This document shows, in pieces, positions 49,934-58,763 of a DNA stretch of 64,000 nt. The position numbers and the translations under genes were made by a program. The notes under the pieces are model-generated. The model worked only from the letters and a program-made list of their open reading frames with translations, made no database searches and was not told the origin of the DNA. Positions within the stretch are counted from its first letter, which is position 1; every line of letters begins with the position of its first letter. The stretch is from Candidatus Lernaella stagnicola (GTDB lineage: Bacteria; Lernaellota; Lernaellaia; Lernaellales; Lernaellaceae): assembly GCA_030765525.1 (NCBI GenBank), contig JAVCCK010000010.1:1-64000 (forward strand). Direction: 5' to 3'.

Positions 49934-50809
49934 TCACTTTGGGTCCTCTAAAGTAATGTCGTATGTCGTCAGCGCGCCGTCCTGGATCGTGATGGGCGAC
50001 ATCGTCAGGGACCAGTTGTTCGGGTCCACCGCGAAATTGATGCTTTCCCCGTCGTTGGGGTCCACATCCAAAAACGCCACGACGCGATAGTCGCCCGTGA
50101 AGGATGTTTCCACCACGTAGTCGAAGGGAAATCCGCCCACCGGCACATCGAACTCGGCGCTCTCATCCGGCGGCCCGGCGGGCAGGCCCGTCCAGAAGCC
50201 GAACACGACCTTGTCGCCTTCTTTGCTGCCGGCGTAGGTCAACGTTCCGGCGATGCCGGTTTGCGGCGCGGTGTCGTCGTCGCCCGCGGTATCGTTGTCA
50301 TCGTCGTTATCATCGTCGTCGTCGTCTCCGCCGATGTCCTCAGGATCCACGAGCACGAAGTTGACGCCGTCGTTTTCGCCTTCCTGCAACGTCACCGAGG
50401 CCGTCGGCACCGCCAACGGATCGACGTTCACGTTCATGCCGAACAGGTCGTCCGGGTCGACATCTAAGGCCGCCAACGGAAAAAACTCGCCGCTATGTTC
50501 AAAGCCGACGCGATATTCCATCGGAAACCCGCTTTCCGGGATGTCGATGTACACGAATTCCGTGGGCGCGCCGCTCATCGGCCAAAAGTCGACGATCGCA
50601 ACCAGCATTTTGGAATCCGCGAGCAGCTTATCGCCATCATAGGAAATCGTGCCGCTCATGCGCACCGGGTAGTCATCGGGGTTGTGTACGTCGCCTTCAT
50701 TGTTGTCATCGTCGTCGTCGTCATCGTCGTCGTCGTCGCAAGCGGCGGCGAGCACCACGAGTCCCAACGCGAGCACCAATGCAAAAGTCAAAAAGATTTT
50801 CCACTTCAT
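49934..50809 (-). CDS. Lipoprotein with poly-Asp spacer and two copies of a repeated beta domain
   Basis: 291 residues from ATG 50809 (AAAGGAGAG upstream). The leader ends in LAAAC (Cys24) followed by eleven Asp. Two related domains of about 100 residues follow, separated by a second Asp-rich linker: the first has FWPMSGAPTEFVYIDIPESG and LAALDVDPDD, the second VVFGFWTGLPAGPPDESAEF and VVAFLDVDPNDG. A third copy is the whole body of the next protein (50841). The consensus Gly-x-(I/L)-x-Tyr-x-Gly ... Pro-x-x-Gly-x-Pro ... (F/L)LDVDxxD ... VDP is not a family I can name. The Asp-rich turns might bind calcium. Confidence 0.8.
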   Translation of the reverse strand: MKWKIFLTFALVLALGLVVLAAACDDDDDDDDDDDNNEGDVHNPDDYPVRMSGTISYDGDKLLADSKMLVAIVDFWPMSGAPTEFVYIDIPESGFPMEYRVGFEHSGEFFPLAALDVDPDDLFGMNVNVDPLAVPTASVTLQEGENDGVNFVLVDPEDIGGDDDDDDNDDDNDTAGDDDTAPQTGIAGTLTYAGSKEGDKVVFGFWTGLPAGPPDESAEFDVPVGGFPFDYVVETSFTGDYRVVAFLDVDPNDGESINFAVDPNNWSLTMSPITIQDGALTTYDITLEDPK

Positions 50810-50840
50810 TCGGTCTCTCCTTTTAAAGTCACGCGGCCGC

Positions 50841-51356
50841 CTACTCGCCGTCCACCCACCACCAGTCGACATCCTCCGGGTCCAACAGCACGAAATCGCG
50901 CACGATGATTCCCGGTTCGATCACCAGTGGTTCTTCATCTTCGTCGGGCAGGTCGAGCGGATCGACTTCCGCGTTCATCATCAAATTGACGTCGTTTTCA
51001 TCCACGTCCAGAAAAGCCGCTAGGTAGTAGGCTTTTCCTTCCAGGTATTCGTCCAAATCGAATTGGTAGGTCACGGGGAAGCTGCCGGTGAATCCGGGAA
51101 CGTCCCAAAAACGCACCGGTGGTCCCGTCATGGGCCACTGGTTGATCATGCCGACGACCAACCGCGCGCCGGTCCGGTCGCCGCTGTAGTTAATGACGCC
51201 GGTCAGCGTGGCGATGATCTCCCCGCCCTCTTCGATTTCGTCCTCTTTCTCCACGTCGTACCCACTGCCGCACGCCGGCCCGAGCACCAACATACAAAGA
51301 GCCATCAACCAAACCGCCGACCCGCTGATAACTTTGATGTGTTTGGGCAGTTGCAA
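50841..51356 (-). CDS. Lipoprotein with one copy of the repeated LDVD domain
   Basis: 171 residues with a TTG start at 51356 and GGGAG upstream. The leader ends in VLGPAC (Cys29) and a short acidic spacer (EKEDEIEEGGE). The single domain is homologous to both domains of the neighbouring lipoprotein: GVINYSGDRTGARLVVGM, QWPMTGPPVRFWDVPGF, YLAAFLDVDENDVNL and VDPLDLP. The 31-base gap to the next gene suggests one transcript running towards the TonB receptor gene. Function unknown. Confidence 0.75.
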   Translation of the reverse strand: MQLPKHIKVISGSAVWLMALCMLVLGPACGSGYDVEKEDEIEEGGEIIATLTGVINYSGDRTGARLVVGMINQWPMTGPPVRFWDVPGFTGSFPVTYQFDLDEYLEGKAYYLAAFLDVDENDVNLMMNAEVDPLDLPDEDEEPLVIEPGIIVRDFVLLDPEDVDWWWVDGE

Positions 51357-51524
51357 AAAAGCGGCTCCCTAAGCTATGGTTCGTTTCGGTTTTGGCGGCC
51401 CCGCGAAACCCCGTGAATCGTGGGCGCGATCATCACAGGAGGCGGTATCGGTCGCCTCAAAGAGGACCGATTTTAATTCTAACTATCTTATAAGACAAGG
51501 CATTTAATCAATAGGACGCACTTT

Positions 51525-52397
51525 TTGGAACCTCGCGAAGACCAAATTTGGCAAGATCTTGTTTATAAAGGGAAAGCTGCGCATGTGCGCGGGCCGAAAA
51601 TCGTCCGCTGGACCACCAAAAGTTACTTTATCAACACTTTCTTGAGATTAGATGCCGGCCATCGCGTCCTGGATATCGGCTGCGGACTGGGTGAATTCAC
51701 CATACTGGCCGCCCGGCGCGCCCGCGAGGTCGTCGGCGTCGACGCCGCCGAAACCGCGGTGACCGCCGCCCGACTCGCCGCCTCGCGTCTTGGCGTCGAC
51801 AACGTCGAATTTGCAGTCGGCAATGCCTACGAGTTGGTCGGCGTGGTGGGCGAACCGGAATCCTTCGACCGAGTCCTCTGCCTCGACTTGATCGAACACG
51901 TCAGCGAACCGCAAAAAGTCATGGCGCAAATTCATGCGTTGCTGCGCCCCGGCGGACGCGCCCTCGTGTACACCAATTGCTACGGCCGCTTTTCGTGGGT
52001 TTATCTAAAAGAGTGTTGGCGCACCCGCGGCCGGCCCGGTCGTCTGTGGGCGTCGGATGCGCGCGACCATCATTTGCATCGCTTTACCCTTCCCGAATTG
52101 CGCGAGTTGACCGCCCCGTTTCACACACGCCTGGTCTTCAAAAACCATTTTCTGATTCCTTTCGCTTCATGGCTGACCAGGCGGTTGAACATGCTGTTGG
52201 CGCCCACGCCGCCGGCCGGAGAGCCGGCTTCTTCGCCCGAGGCCTCATCGAAAACCGCCGTCACGGTGCAGGAAACGATGCGCGCGCCGCGACGGGTGGC
52301 GGAGGTCGTGAAATGGGCGTTGAGCATCGCGGAGATGGAAACGCTCGGACGCTTTTTGCCCTCCGCCGGCGCTTATTTGCTGCTGGAGAAGCGCTAA
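51525..52397 (+). CDS. Class I SAM-dependent methyltransferase
   Basis: 290 residues with a TTG start preceded by AGGAC. Motif I is HRVLDIGCGLGEFTILAARR, with VVGVDAAETAV as the acidic second strand and DRVLCLDLIEHVSEP as the post-motif, typical of UbiE/COQ5-like or surface-glycan methyltransferases. The C-terminal 80 residues are helical and unassigned. A GT-C-like membrane protein gene follows, so the substrate may be a lipid-linked glycan. 51357-51524 shows no gene. Confidence 0.85.
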   Translation: MEPREDQIWQDLVYKGKAAHVRGPKIVRWTTKSYFINTFLRLDAGHRVLDIGCGLGEFTILAARRAREVVGVDAAETAVTAARLAASRLGVDNVEFAVGNAYELVGVVGEPESFDRVLCLDLIEHVSEPQKVMAQIHALLRPGGRALVYTNCYGRFSWVYLKECWRTRGRPGRLWASDARDHHLHRFTLPELRELTAPFHTRLVFKNHFLIPFASWLTRRLNMLLAPTPPAGEPASSPEASSKTAVTVQETMRAPRRVAEVVKWALSIAEMETLGRFLPSAGAYLLLEKR

Positions 52398-52439
52398 TTC
52401 GCTTTTCAAATCGGTCCAGTGTGCTACAAACGAAAGCTC

Positions 52440-53774
52440 ATGGTTAGCGAATCCACCCCGCCGCCGCTTGTTCGGCAACGATGTTTTCTTGCGCTCGCCG
52501 CGTTCGTGTTTTTGACGCGCCTGGCGTTTTGGTTGCTGACCGATCACGTTCTGGACGGCGAGGAAAACTTCCGCATCCTTTTCGCGATCGAGCCCGAACC
52601 GTGGCGCTATTCGATGATCGGCCCGCTGCATCTCATGCTTCTCAAAATAATGATTAGCCTGTTCGACCATCCGCTGCTGGTGGGGCCGCTGGTGACGTTT
52701 CTATGTTCCTTCGGCGTCTTTTGGCTCGGCACGGCGCTGGCGTGGCGACTCTATCACGACGAAAAGGCCGCTGCCGCCACGGCGCTGTTTCTCGGATTCG
52801 GACCGATTTTCCTTCGCTATTCAACCCTCGCCAAAGTCGAACCGATTTACACCTTCGCCCTGATGCTTTGCCTGTGGTTTTTGACAAGTCACCCACGACG
52901 CGTGGGGCATCTTCTCGCCGCCGCCGGCGCCCTGGCGGCTGCCACGGCGCTTCGCTTTGAGTCCTGGGCGCTGGTGCCGATTTTGACGGCGGTGATTTGG
53001 TTGCGTCCGCGGGACATGTCTCGCTGGTTGGCGGCGCTGGTTTTTGGCCTTCCGGCGGTAGTGTTCCCGATTATTTGGTTGGTGTTGCGTTATTTCCTGG
53101 ATGGGAATCCGCTGGATTCCTATCAATTGATCTCCGAGGCGGGGGTGGCATCGTTTTCCTGGAGCGAGTGGACGCGCACCTTTTTCCCGGCGGCGACCTT
53201 CGCGTTTCTGGCGGCGGCCGGTTTGGGCGCGGTGACGCGGCGACCCCGCTGGCCGGTTGCTTTTGGCGTCTTGCTTATGGTGTTGGTGCTGGTGCCGGTG
53301 GTTCGCTTCGGCCTGCCGTCTTACGACATGAAGTACATGTTTGCGCCCCTGGCTTTCTTGTCATTGGCGGCTGGCGCCGGCGTTGCCTGGCTGGGCGACC
53401 GCGCGCGACCGCGAGTCATCAAGCATGCGGTTGCGGTGTTGATGTTGGTTTTCTTGGTAGAGAGTTTCGCGGGATTTCATCGGGCGATGAACGAGCAACA
53501 AGTTCCCGAAAATGCGCCCGCGGTTTTGGATTACGTGAGGCGGGCGCCGGGCGAATGCACTGTGGTGGTGAATTCGATTGCGAACCGGTATCGGTCTTAT
53601 TTCGAGGTGCTGGCCCGCGGCGGATGCCGGTTTGTTGAGCCGAACACGCCTTCGGCCGCCGCCGCCATGTTTACCCTCGGCTTGGACAAAGGCCTTGGTA
53701 TGGACTGCCCGGCAAGCACGTCTGCTGTCCCCTTTCTTCCTTGGTATCTATGCGAAAAACCGGCCGCTCCGTGA
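52440..53774 (+). CDS. GT-C-like multi-pass membrane protein (ArnT/PMT-type)
   Basis: 444 residues from ATG 52440; GTG 52419 is possible and neither has a strong ribosome site. About ten membrane segments; the first extracytoplasmic loop has LTDHVLDGEENFRILFAIEP, with the acidic residues expected of a GT-C sugar transferase, and then SMIGPLHLMLLKIM. The C-terminal loop carries VENAP-like and CTVVVNSIANRYRSYFEV stretches. It probably transfers a polyprenyl-linked sugar. Located 42 bases after the methyltransferase gene. Confidence 0.7.
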   Translation: MVSESTPPPLVRQRCFLALAAFVFLTRLAFWLLTDHVLDGEENFRILFAIEPEPWRYSMIGPLHLMLLKIMISLFDHPLLVGPLVTFLCSFGVFWLGTALAWRLYHDEKAAAATALFLGFGPIFLRYSTLAKVEPIYTFALMLCLWFLTSHPRRVGHLLAAAGALAAATALRFESWALVPILTAVIWLRPRDMSRWLAALVFGLPAVVFPIIWLVLRYFLDGNPLDSYQLISEAGVASFSWSEWTRTFFPAATFAFLAAAGLGAVTRRPRWPVAFGVLLMVLVLVPVVRFGLPSYDMKYMFAPLAFLSLAAGAGVAWLGDRARPRVIKHAVAVLMLVFLVESFAGFHRAMNEQQVPENAPAVLDYVRRAPGECTVVVNSIANRYRSYFEVLARGGCRFVEPNTPSAAAAMFTLGLDKGLGMDCPASTSAVPFLPWYLCEKPAAP

Positions 53775-53792
53775 CGAAAACCGGCCTAATCA

Positions 53793-53996
53793 CTTACATT
53801 CGGTAACACATAAGAGCAAAAGCTTCCAATACTACCGCAATTGGGGACAGGCACCAACTTCTTACATTCGGTAACACATAAGAGCAAAAGCTTCCAATAC
53901 TACCGCAATTGGGGACAGGCACCAACTTGTTACAATCGGTAACGAATGGAGGGGAAAGCTTTCGAAAATTCCGGAATCGGGGACAGGCACCGAAGT
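53793..53996. repeat. Three tandem 68-bp repeats carrying GGGGACAGGCACC
   Basis: Units at 53793-53860 and 53861-53928 are almost identical; 53929-53996 is a diverged third unit. Each begins TTACA(T/A)TCGGTAAC and ends GGGGACAGGCACC. They fill the space between two convergent genes, up to five bases before the rnfE stop. No stable terminator was recognised among them. Confidence 0.92.
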
Positions 53997-54001
53997 GTCG
54001 A

Positions 54002-54634
54002 TCAGCCAGAGGCGGGGGCCTTGGTCATTCGTTTCGATACCGCGTTGATGATCGAAAGAATCACGCCCAACGCGATAAATGCGCCCGGCGGCAAAATCAT
54101 TACGATCACCTGCTTGAAGTCCCAGCCGATAGCGCCGATCAACGAGCTGAGTATCGGCACGCCCAACACCGAGCCGCTGCCCAGCAGTTCCCGCGTCGAT
54201 CCCAATACGAACAGCGCCAGCGTGAAACCAATGCCCATCCCCAGGCCGTCGGCAATCGCCGGCGTCACCTTGTTCTTGCTGGCAAAAGCTTCGGCGCGGC
54301 CCAGGATAATGCAATTGACCACAATCAGCGGAATAAACAGCCCCAACGCTTTGTGCAATTGGTGGAAGTACGCGTTCATCGTCAAATCGACGACCGTCAC
54401 GAACGAAGCGATGATCACAATAAACGCCGGAATGCGCACCTTCGCCGGAATCACGTTGCGCAGCAGCGACACCAGCACGTTCGAACACACGAGCACAAAG
54501 GTCGACGCCAGGCCCATGCCGATGCCGTTTTCGGCCGAGGTCGTCACCGCCAGCGTCGGGCACATGCCAAGCACGAGCTTAAACACCGGGTTTTCTCTCA
54601 ACAGACCCTTGGTGAATTCCTGCACGTGCGACAT
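54002..54634 (-). CDS. rnfE: Rnf complex membrane subunit RnfE
   Basis: 210 residues, six membrane segments. LVLGMCPTLAVTTSAENGIG near the start and IIVVNCIILGRAEAFASKNK (written FIPLIVVNCIILGRAEAF in the chain) are RnfE/NqrD signatures, including the Cys pair proposed to hold an intramembrane iron-sulfur site with RnfA. Last gene of the rnfABCDGE operon; GGAG lies seven bases before its start, four bases after the rnfG stop. It is part of the ferredoxin:NAD oxidoreductase that pumps Na+ or H+ across the inner membrane. Confidence 0.95.
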   Translation of the reverse strand: MSHVQEFTKGLLRENPVFKLVLGMCPTLAVTTSAENGIGMGLASTFVLVCSNVLVSLLRNVIPAKVRIPAFIVIIASFVTVVDLTMNAYFHQLHKALGLFIPLIVVNCIILGRAEAFASKNKVTPAIADGLGMGIGFTLALFVLGSTRELLGSGSVLGVPILSSLIGAIGWDFKQVIVMILPPGAFIALGVILSIINAVSKRMTKAPASG

Positions 54635-54638
54635 CGCC

Positions 54639-55394
54639 TTACTCCGTCAACGTCTTTTCGGTAAAGGGCGGCGGCGTTTTTTCCACCTTCGGCAGCGCGA
54701 CGGCCGCCGGCAACTTCTGATCGACCACGCCACCTTCCTCCAACTTCGGATTCGGCGTCGGCGGACCCGCATCTTGCGCCTCGACCGGATTCGGCGACAC
54801 CGTCCCGGTCAGCTCCGCCCGATGCTCGGCAAACCACTCCAGCCCAGCCTTGATGGATCCCGTCACGGCCCGCGGACTGATCGTCGCGCCGGTGAGCGCG
54901 TCAATGTCGCCGCCGTCTTTTTTCACCCGCCAATCCGTGTTCTTCGAATCAAGCGTGCGGCGCTCGCCGTCGGGACAAAATACCAGTTGCTTCAACCACG
55001 CTTCGTTGGTTTGGATATGCGATCCCAATCCGGGCGTTTCGGAGTGCTGCACGACTTTGTATCCCAGCACCCGACCCTCGGTATCGACCCCGAGCATGCC
55101 GCCGATGTCGCCCGCGTAGCCCTTGTGCGACACCACAGGAAACGCGAAGCCCTGCGGCTGCCCGTCCTTGACCGCCACGTACAACGCCGCGCCGTCCGGA
55201 CCGCCCGCGCGCTTATCGACCGCCGCGCCGTCCGACAACACCGGCCCCAGCACCGTGGCCGCCGCTTCCTTGGCCTCGGCCTCCAGCGCCACCGCAATCG
55301 GCTCTTTGGTGACGCGGTACACCTGCGATAACGCCACGGCCGCCACGACGCAGATCAACGTCAACACCAGCGTCATTTTGAGCAGGTCGTTCAT
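54639..55394 (-). CDS. rnfG: Rnf complex FMN-binding subunit RnfG
   Basis: 251 residues from ATG 55394, overlapping the rnfD stop as ATGA. One N-terminal membrane anchor, then an FMN-binding domain with HSETPGLGSHIQ and DALTGATISPRAV, whose Thr carries FMN through a phosphoester bond. The last 55-60 residues form a Pro/Glu-rich extension (AQDAGPPTPNPKLEEGG) longer than in typical RnfG. It transfers electrons on the periplasmic side. Confidence 0.95.
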   Translation of the reverse strand: MNDLLKMTLVLTLICVVAAVALSQVYRVTKEPIAVALEAEAKEAAATVLGPVLSDGAAVDKRAGGPDGAALYVAVKDGQPQGFAFPVVSHKGYAGDIGGMLGVDTEGRVLGYKVVQHSETPGLGSHIQTNEAWLKQLVFCPDGERRTLDSKNTDWRVKKDGGDIDALTGATISPRAVTGSIKAGLEWFAEHRAELTGTVSPNPVEAQDAGPPTPNPKLEEGGVVDQKLPAAVALPKVEKTPPPFTEKTLTE

Positions 55395-56413
55395 CCCACG
55401 GCCCCCACTTCTTCCTTTTGCGGCGGCACGTAGCCGAATTTTTTCGGCACCGTGAAGCGATCGATCAGCGGCACCGTGGCGTTCATGATCAAAATCGCAA
55501 ACGAAACGCCTTCGGGATACGCGCCGAACAAGCGGATCACCACCGTCAACACGCCGCAGCCCAAGCCGAAGATGAGTTGCCCCTTCCCCGTGAGCGGCGA
55601 GGTGACCATGTCCGTAGCCATAAATAGCGCGCCGAGCATCAACCCGCCGGCCATTACGTGTACCTGGCCGCTCGGAAAGAGTTCCGGCTTCGTCAGGTGC
55701 AGCAAGTGCCCGAGCACAAACACCGTGCCGATGTAACTGACCGGCGTGTGCCACGTGATGTAGCCCCGGTACAGCAAAAACAGCGCCCCAATCATCAGCG
55801 CGACCGCCGATATCTCGCCCATGCTGCCCGGGATATTGCCCAAGGCCATATCCGTCCACGACGCCATGCCGTCGAGCATCTCCGGCTTGTCCCTCAAGAT
55901 CGCTTCGTTGATCCGCCCCAGCGGCGTGGCGCCCGTGAGCGCATCCAACGAACGGAAGCGGCCCGCGCCCATCGGCAGCGGCCAGGAAGTCATCTGCACC
56001 GGGAAACTAATCAGCAAAAACACCCGCGCGACCAACGCCGGGTTGAAGATGTTTTGTCCCAGGCCGCCAAACGCCCACTTCGCCAGGCCGACCGCCACCA
56101 GGCAGCCAATCAAGGTCATCCACCACGGCGCGTTGGCGGGCAGATTCAACGCCAGCAGCAAGCCGGTCACCGCCGCCGAGCCGTCGGTGATGGTCAGCGG
56201 CCGCTTGAGAAGCCGGGCGAATAAGGCCTCGGCCATCACGCAGCCCGCCACGGCCCACAGCACCGTCAGCGCCGCGCCCAACCCGAAGGTATAGATCGAC
56301 AGCGCGGTGGCCGGCACCAAGGCGGCCACGACCGACCACATGATTTTCGGGACCGAATCGGGCCCGTGCACGTGCGGGCTGGAACTGACAATCAGGCGTC
56401 TGGCGTCACTCAT
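55391..56413 (-). CDS. rnfD: Rnf complex membrane flavoprotein RnfD
   Basis: 340 residues, about nine membrane segments. SSPHVHGPDSVPKIMWSVVA is the family start, and SLDALTGATPLG contains the Thr for covalent FMN. GLGQNIFNPALVARVFLL and the GVSFAILIMNATVPLIDRFT segment (family ending) are typical. ATG 56413 overlaps the rnfC stop. RnfD carries electrons through the membrane together with RnfG. Confidence 0.95.
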   Translation of the reverse strand: MSDARRLIVSSSPHVHGPDSVPKIMWSVVAALVPATALSIYTFGLGAALTVLWAVAGCVMAEALFARLLKRPLTITDGSAAVTGLLLALNLPANAPWWMTLIGCLVAVGLAKWAFGGLGQNIFNPALVARVFLLISFPVQMTSWPLPMGAGRFRSLDALTGATPLGRINEAILRDKPEMLDGMASWTDMALGNIPGSMGEISAVALMIGALFLLYRGYITWHTPVSYIGTVFVLGHLLHLTKPELFPSGQVHVMAGGLMLGALFMATDMVTSPLTGKGQLIFGLGCGVLTVVIRLFGAYPEGVSFAILIMNATVPLIDRFTVPKKFGYVPPQKEEVGAVG

Positions 56414-57729
56414 GACATCTTCTTCTTTCGCGCCATCACTTCGGCTTTGCCCAAACGAATCCACTGCACCAGCTTGATGCGCGACGGACAACCGAAGGCG
56501 CAGGAGCCGCATTCGATGCAGTCCATCACGCCCAATCGGTCGGCTTCGTCGAATTTATTGTTTTCCACCAACCGCACCAGGTCGGTCGGCAGCAACCCGG
56601 CCGGGCAGACGCCCACGCACGCGCCGCAACGAATGCACGGGGCCGGCGGGGAGACGTCGACCAGTTCCGGCGGCAGGCACAGCACACCGCTCGAGCCTTT
56701 GATGATCGGCACGTTCTGCACGTGTTGCGCCAGCCCCATCATCGGGCCGCCGCTGATGATTTTCGCCGCGTCGCCGTTCAATCCGCCCGCGGCTTCGATC
56801 AAGAGCCGCAGCGGCGTGCCCACGCGCACCAGCAGATTCTTCGGTGTGGTCACGGCTTCGCCGGTAACCGTCACGACGCGCTCGAATAAGGGCTTACCCT
56901 TGACCACGGCGTCGCGTATCGCCGCCAACGTACTCACGTTTTGCACGACCACGCCCACGGCCATCGGTAACCCGCCCGAGGGCACTTCGCGCCCGGTGCA
57001 GGCGTAGATCAACTGTTTCTCGGCCCCTTGCGGGTAGCGCACCTGCAGCGGCACGACTTCGATTTCGTCCACCGTGCGCGCCTTTTGCGTCATCAGTTCA
57101 ATGGCGTCGGGCTTGTTCATCTCGATGCCGAGGAAACCCCGCTTGACGCCCAGGATGCGCATGACGATCCGCATGCCCTCGAGAATCTTGGCCGGATGTT
57201 CGAGCATCATGCGGTGATCGGCGGTGAGGTAGGGTTCGCACTCGACGCCATTGGCAATGACGGTGTCGATGTGAAAATTCGGCGGCGGCTTGAGCTTGAC
57301 GTGGGTCGGGAAGGTCGCGCCGCCCATGCCGACGATGCCCGCCTTGAATACCGCGTCGAGCAATTCCTCCGGCGCAGTTTCCTCCCAGCGCACCAGCGGC
57401 GTGAAATCGACGGTCTCGTCCGCGCCGTCGTTGTCGATGATCACGCACGGCAACGGCCGGCCCAGCGGGTGATCGCGTGGTTCGATCTTGCGCACGGTGC
57501 CCGACACCGGGCTGTGGATGTAAGCGCTGACGAAGCCGCCCGGCTCGCCCAGCACCTGCCCGACCTTCACCTCGTCGCCGCCCTGTACCACCGGCTTGGC
57601 CGGGGCACCGATGTGCATCGACAGCGGCACGACCATTTCGCCCGGCACCGGCAAAACTTCAATGGCGCGCTCGGCCGAGAATTTCTTCTCAGGTGGATGC
57701 ACGCCGCCGTAGAAGCGCCGGGGTTTCAC
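56410..57729 (-). CDS. rnfC: Rnf complex NADH-side subunit RnfC
   Basis: 439 residues. GGVHPPEKKFS is the family start; KAGIVGMGGATFPTHVKL and ANGVECEPYLTADHRMMLE form the flavin/NADH-binding region shared with NuoF. Two [4Fe-4S] motifs lie near the C-terminus: CIRCGACVGVCP and CIECGSCAFGCP. It is the cytoplasmic subunit that exchanges electrons with NAD. Overlaps rnfB and rnfD by four bases each. The C-terminal Ala-rich extension of enteric RsxC is absent. Confidence 0.95.
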   Translation of the reverse strand: MKPRRFYGGVHPPEKKFSAERAIEVLPVPGEMVVPLSMHIGAPAKPVVQGGDEVKVGQVLGEPGGFVSAYIHSPVSGTVRKIEPRDHPLGRPLPCVIIDNDGADETVDFTPLVRWEETAPEELLDAVFKAGIVGMGGATFPTHVKLKPPPNFHIDTVIANGVECEPYLTADHRMMLEHPAKILEGMRIVMRILGVKRGFLGIEMNKPDAIELMTQKARTVDEIEVVPLQVRYPQGAEKQLIYACTGREVPSGGLPMAVGVVVQNVSTLAAIRDAVVKGKPLFERVVTVTGEAVTTPKNLLVRVGTPLRLLIEAAGGLNGDAAKIISGGPMMGLAQHVQNVPIIKGSSGVLCLPPELVDVSPPAPCIRCGACVGVCPAGLLPTDLVRLVENNKFDEADRLGVMDCIECGSCAFGCPSRIKLVQWIRLGKAEVMARKKKMS

Positions 57730-58754
57730 GATGTCGCCTCCGCTCTTTTCTTGGTCTTTTTCGGACGGGGTTCCATGCGGATCGCGCCGTCTTCATCGAC
57801 CATTTCGATCGCCTCGAAGTCGCAAGTCGCGTAACACTTATCGCAGCGAACGCACTTTTTCGGGTCGACTTCGTGCCGACTCTTACGTTCTCCGGCGATT
57901 GCGTCGGCGGGGCAGACCGGCGCGCAAAGCGTGCAGCCGGTGCAGTTTTCGTTGATGCGGGCAATCCAGTGCGGCCCGGCCTCGTCGAGAATCGAATGCG
58001 TCGGGCACACCCGCGCGCACTGGCCGCACAAGATGCATTTGTCGGCGTCGATCACCGGCAGCAGGTTGTCCATGGTGATCGCTTCGGTCGGACACGCCTT
58101 CACGCAGCGGCCGCAACCGATGCATCCGACTTTGCAGTTCACCGACACCGCTTTGCCGCGCCCGTGAGTGCTGCAGTTGACCAACACCTTCTGGTGCGCC
58201 GGCTGCAGGTCGATCAGGTCACGCGGACATGCCGCCACACACTGGCCGCACGAAGTGCAGCGCTCCGGCAGGATCCGCGCCACGCCGTCTTCGATCACGA
58301 TGGCGTCGAATAGGCACACCGCGAGGCAGTCGCCGTAGCCCAGGCAACCGTAGCGACAGCCCAGTGGACCGCCGAGCATGTGCGCCGCTTTGCACGTCTG
58401 AATACCGGCGTACTCGAAAATATCCTTGGCATGTTCGCGAGTGCCGCCGCAATGTACGAAGGCCACGTCGCGCACCGTTTCGGAAAATTCCAGATGCAGC
58501 AGGTCGGCGATGGCTCGGCGATTATCGGCGCTGCACACCGGGCAATCGTTGACGTCGGCTTTGCCCGCCGCCAACAATTCCGCGTACCCGTGGCAGCCCG
58601 GATTCCCGCATGCGCCGCAGTTGACGCCGGGCAGCAGTTCGTTGATCTGCTCGACGACCGGGTCGACCTCCACGGCGAACACGCGGCTGGCCACACCTAA
58701 GCCTACGGCCGCCACCAGGGCCACGCTCGCTAATATGAGAATCGCCGTGAGCAT
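57726..58754 (-). CDS. rnfB: Rnf complex ferredoxin-side subunit RnfB, iron-sulfur-rich form
   Basis: 342 residues from ATG 58754 (AAGGAG five bases upstream). One N-terminal membrane helix, then the Fe-S domain NCGACGNPGCHGYAELL, then a chain of ferredoxin motifs: CRYGCLGYGDCLAVC, CTSCGQCVAACP, CIGCGRCVKACP, CILCGQCARVCP, CTGCTLCAPVCP and CVRCDKCYATC. By my count there are about seven [4Fe-4S] sites, more than the three of proteobacterial RsxB and closer to the form in anaerobic Firmicutes and Bacteroidetes. It takes electrons from reduced ferredoxin. Confidence 0.95.
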   Translation of the reverse strand: MLTAILILASVALVAAVGLGVASRVFAVEVDPVVEQINELLPGVNCGACGNPGCHGYAELLAAGKADVNDCPVCSADNRRAIADLLHLEFSETVRDVAFVHCGGTREHAKDIFEYAGIQTCKAAHMLGGPLGCRYGCLGYGDCLAVCLFDAIVIEDGVARILPERCTSCGQCVAACPRDLIDLQPAHQKVLVNCSTHGRGKAVSVNCKVGCIGCGRCVKACPTEAITMDNLLPVIDADKCILCGQCARVCPTHSILDEAGPHWIARINENCTGCTLCAPVCPADAIAGERKSRHEVDPKKCVRCDKCYATCDFEAIEMVDEDGAIRMEPRPKKTKKRAEATS

Positions 58755-58763
58755 CAACTCTCC

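Noticed and set aside
53793-53996. 68-bp tandem repeats considered as a CRISPR array
   Set aside because: Units are contiguous with no unique spacers, only three copies, and no cas gene nearby.
53862-54563. 233-codon minus-strand frame over rnfE and the tandem repeats
   Set aside because: Out of frame with RnfE, whose conserved motifs fill the region; the tail only translates the repeats.
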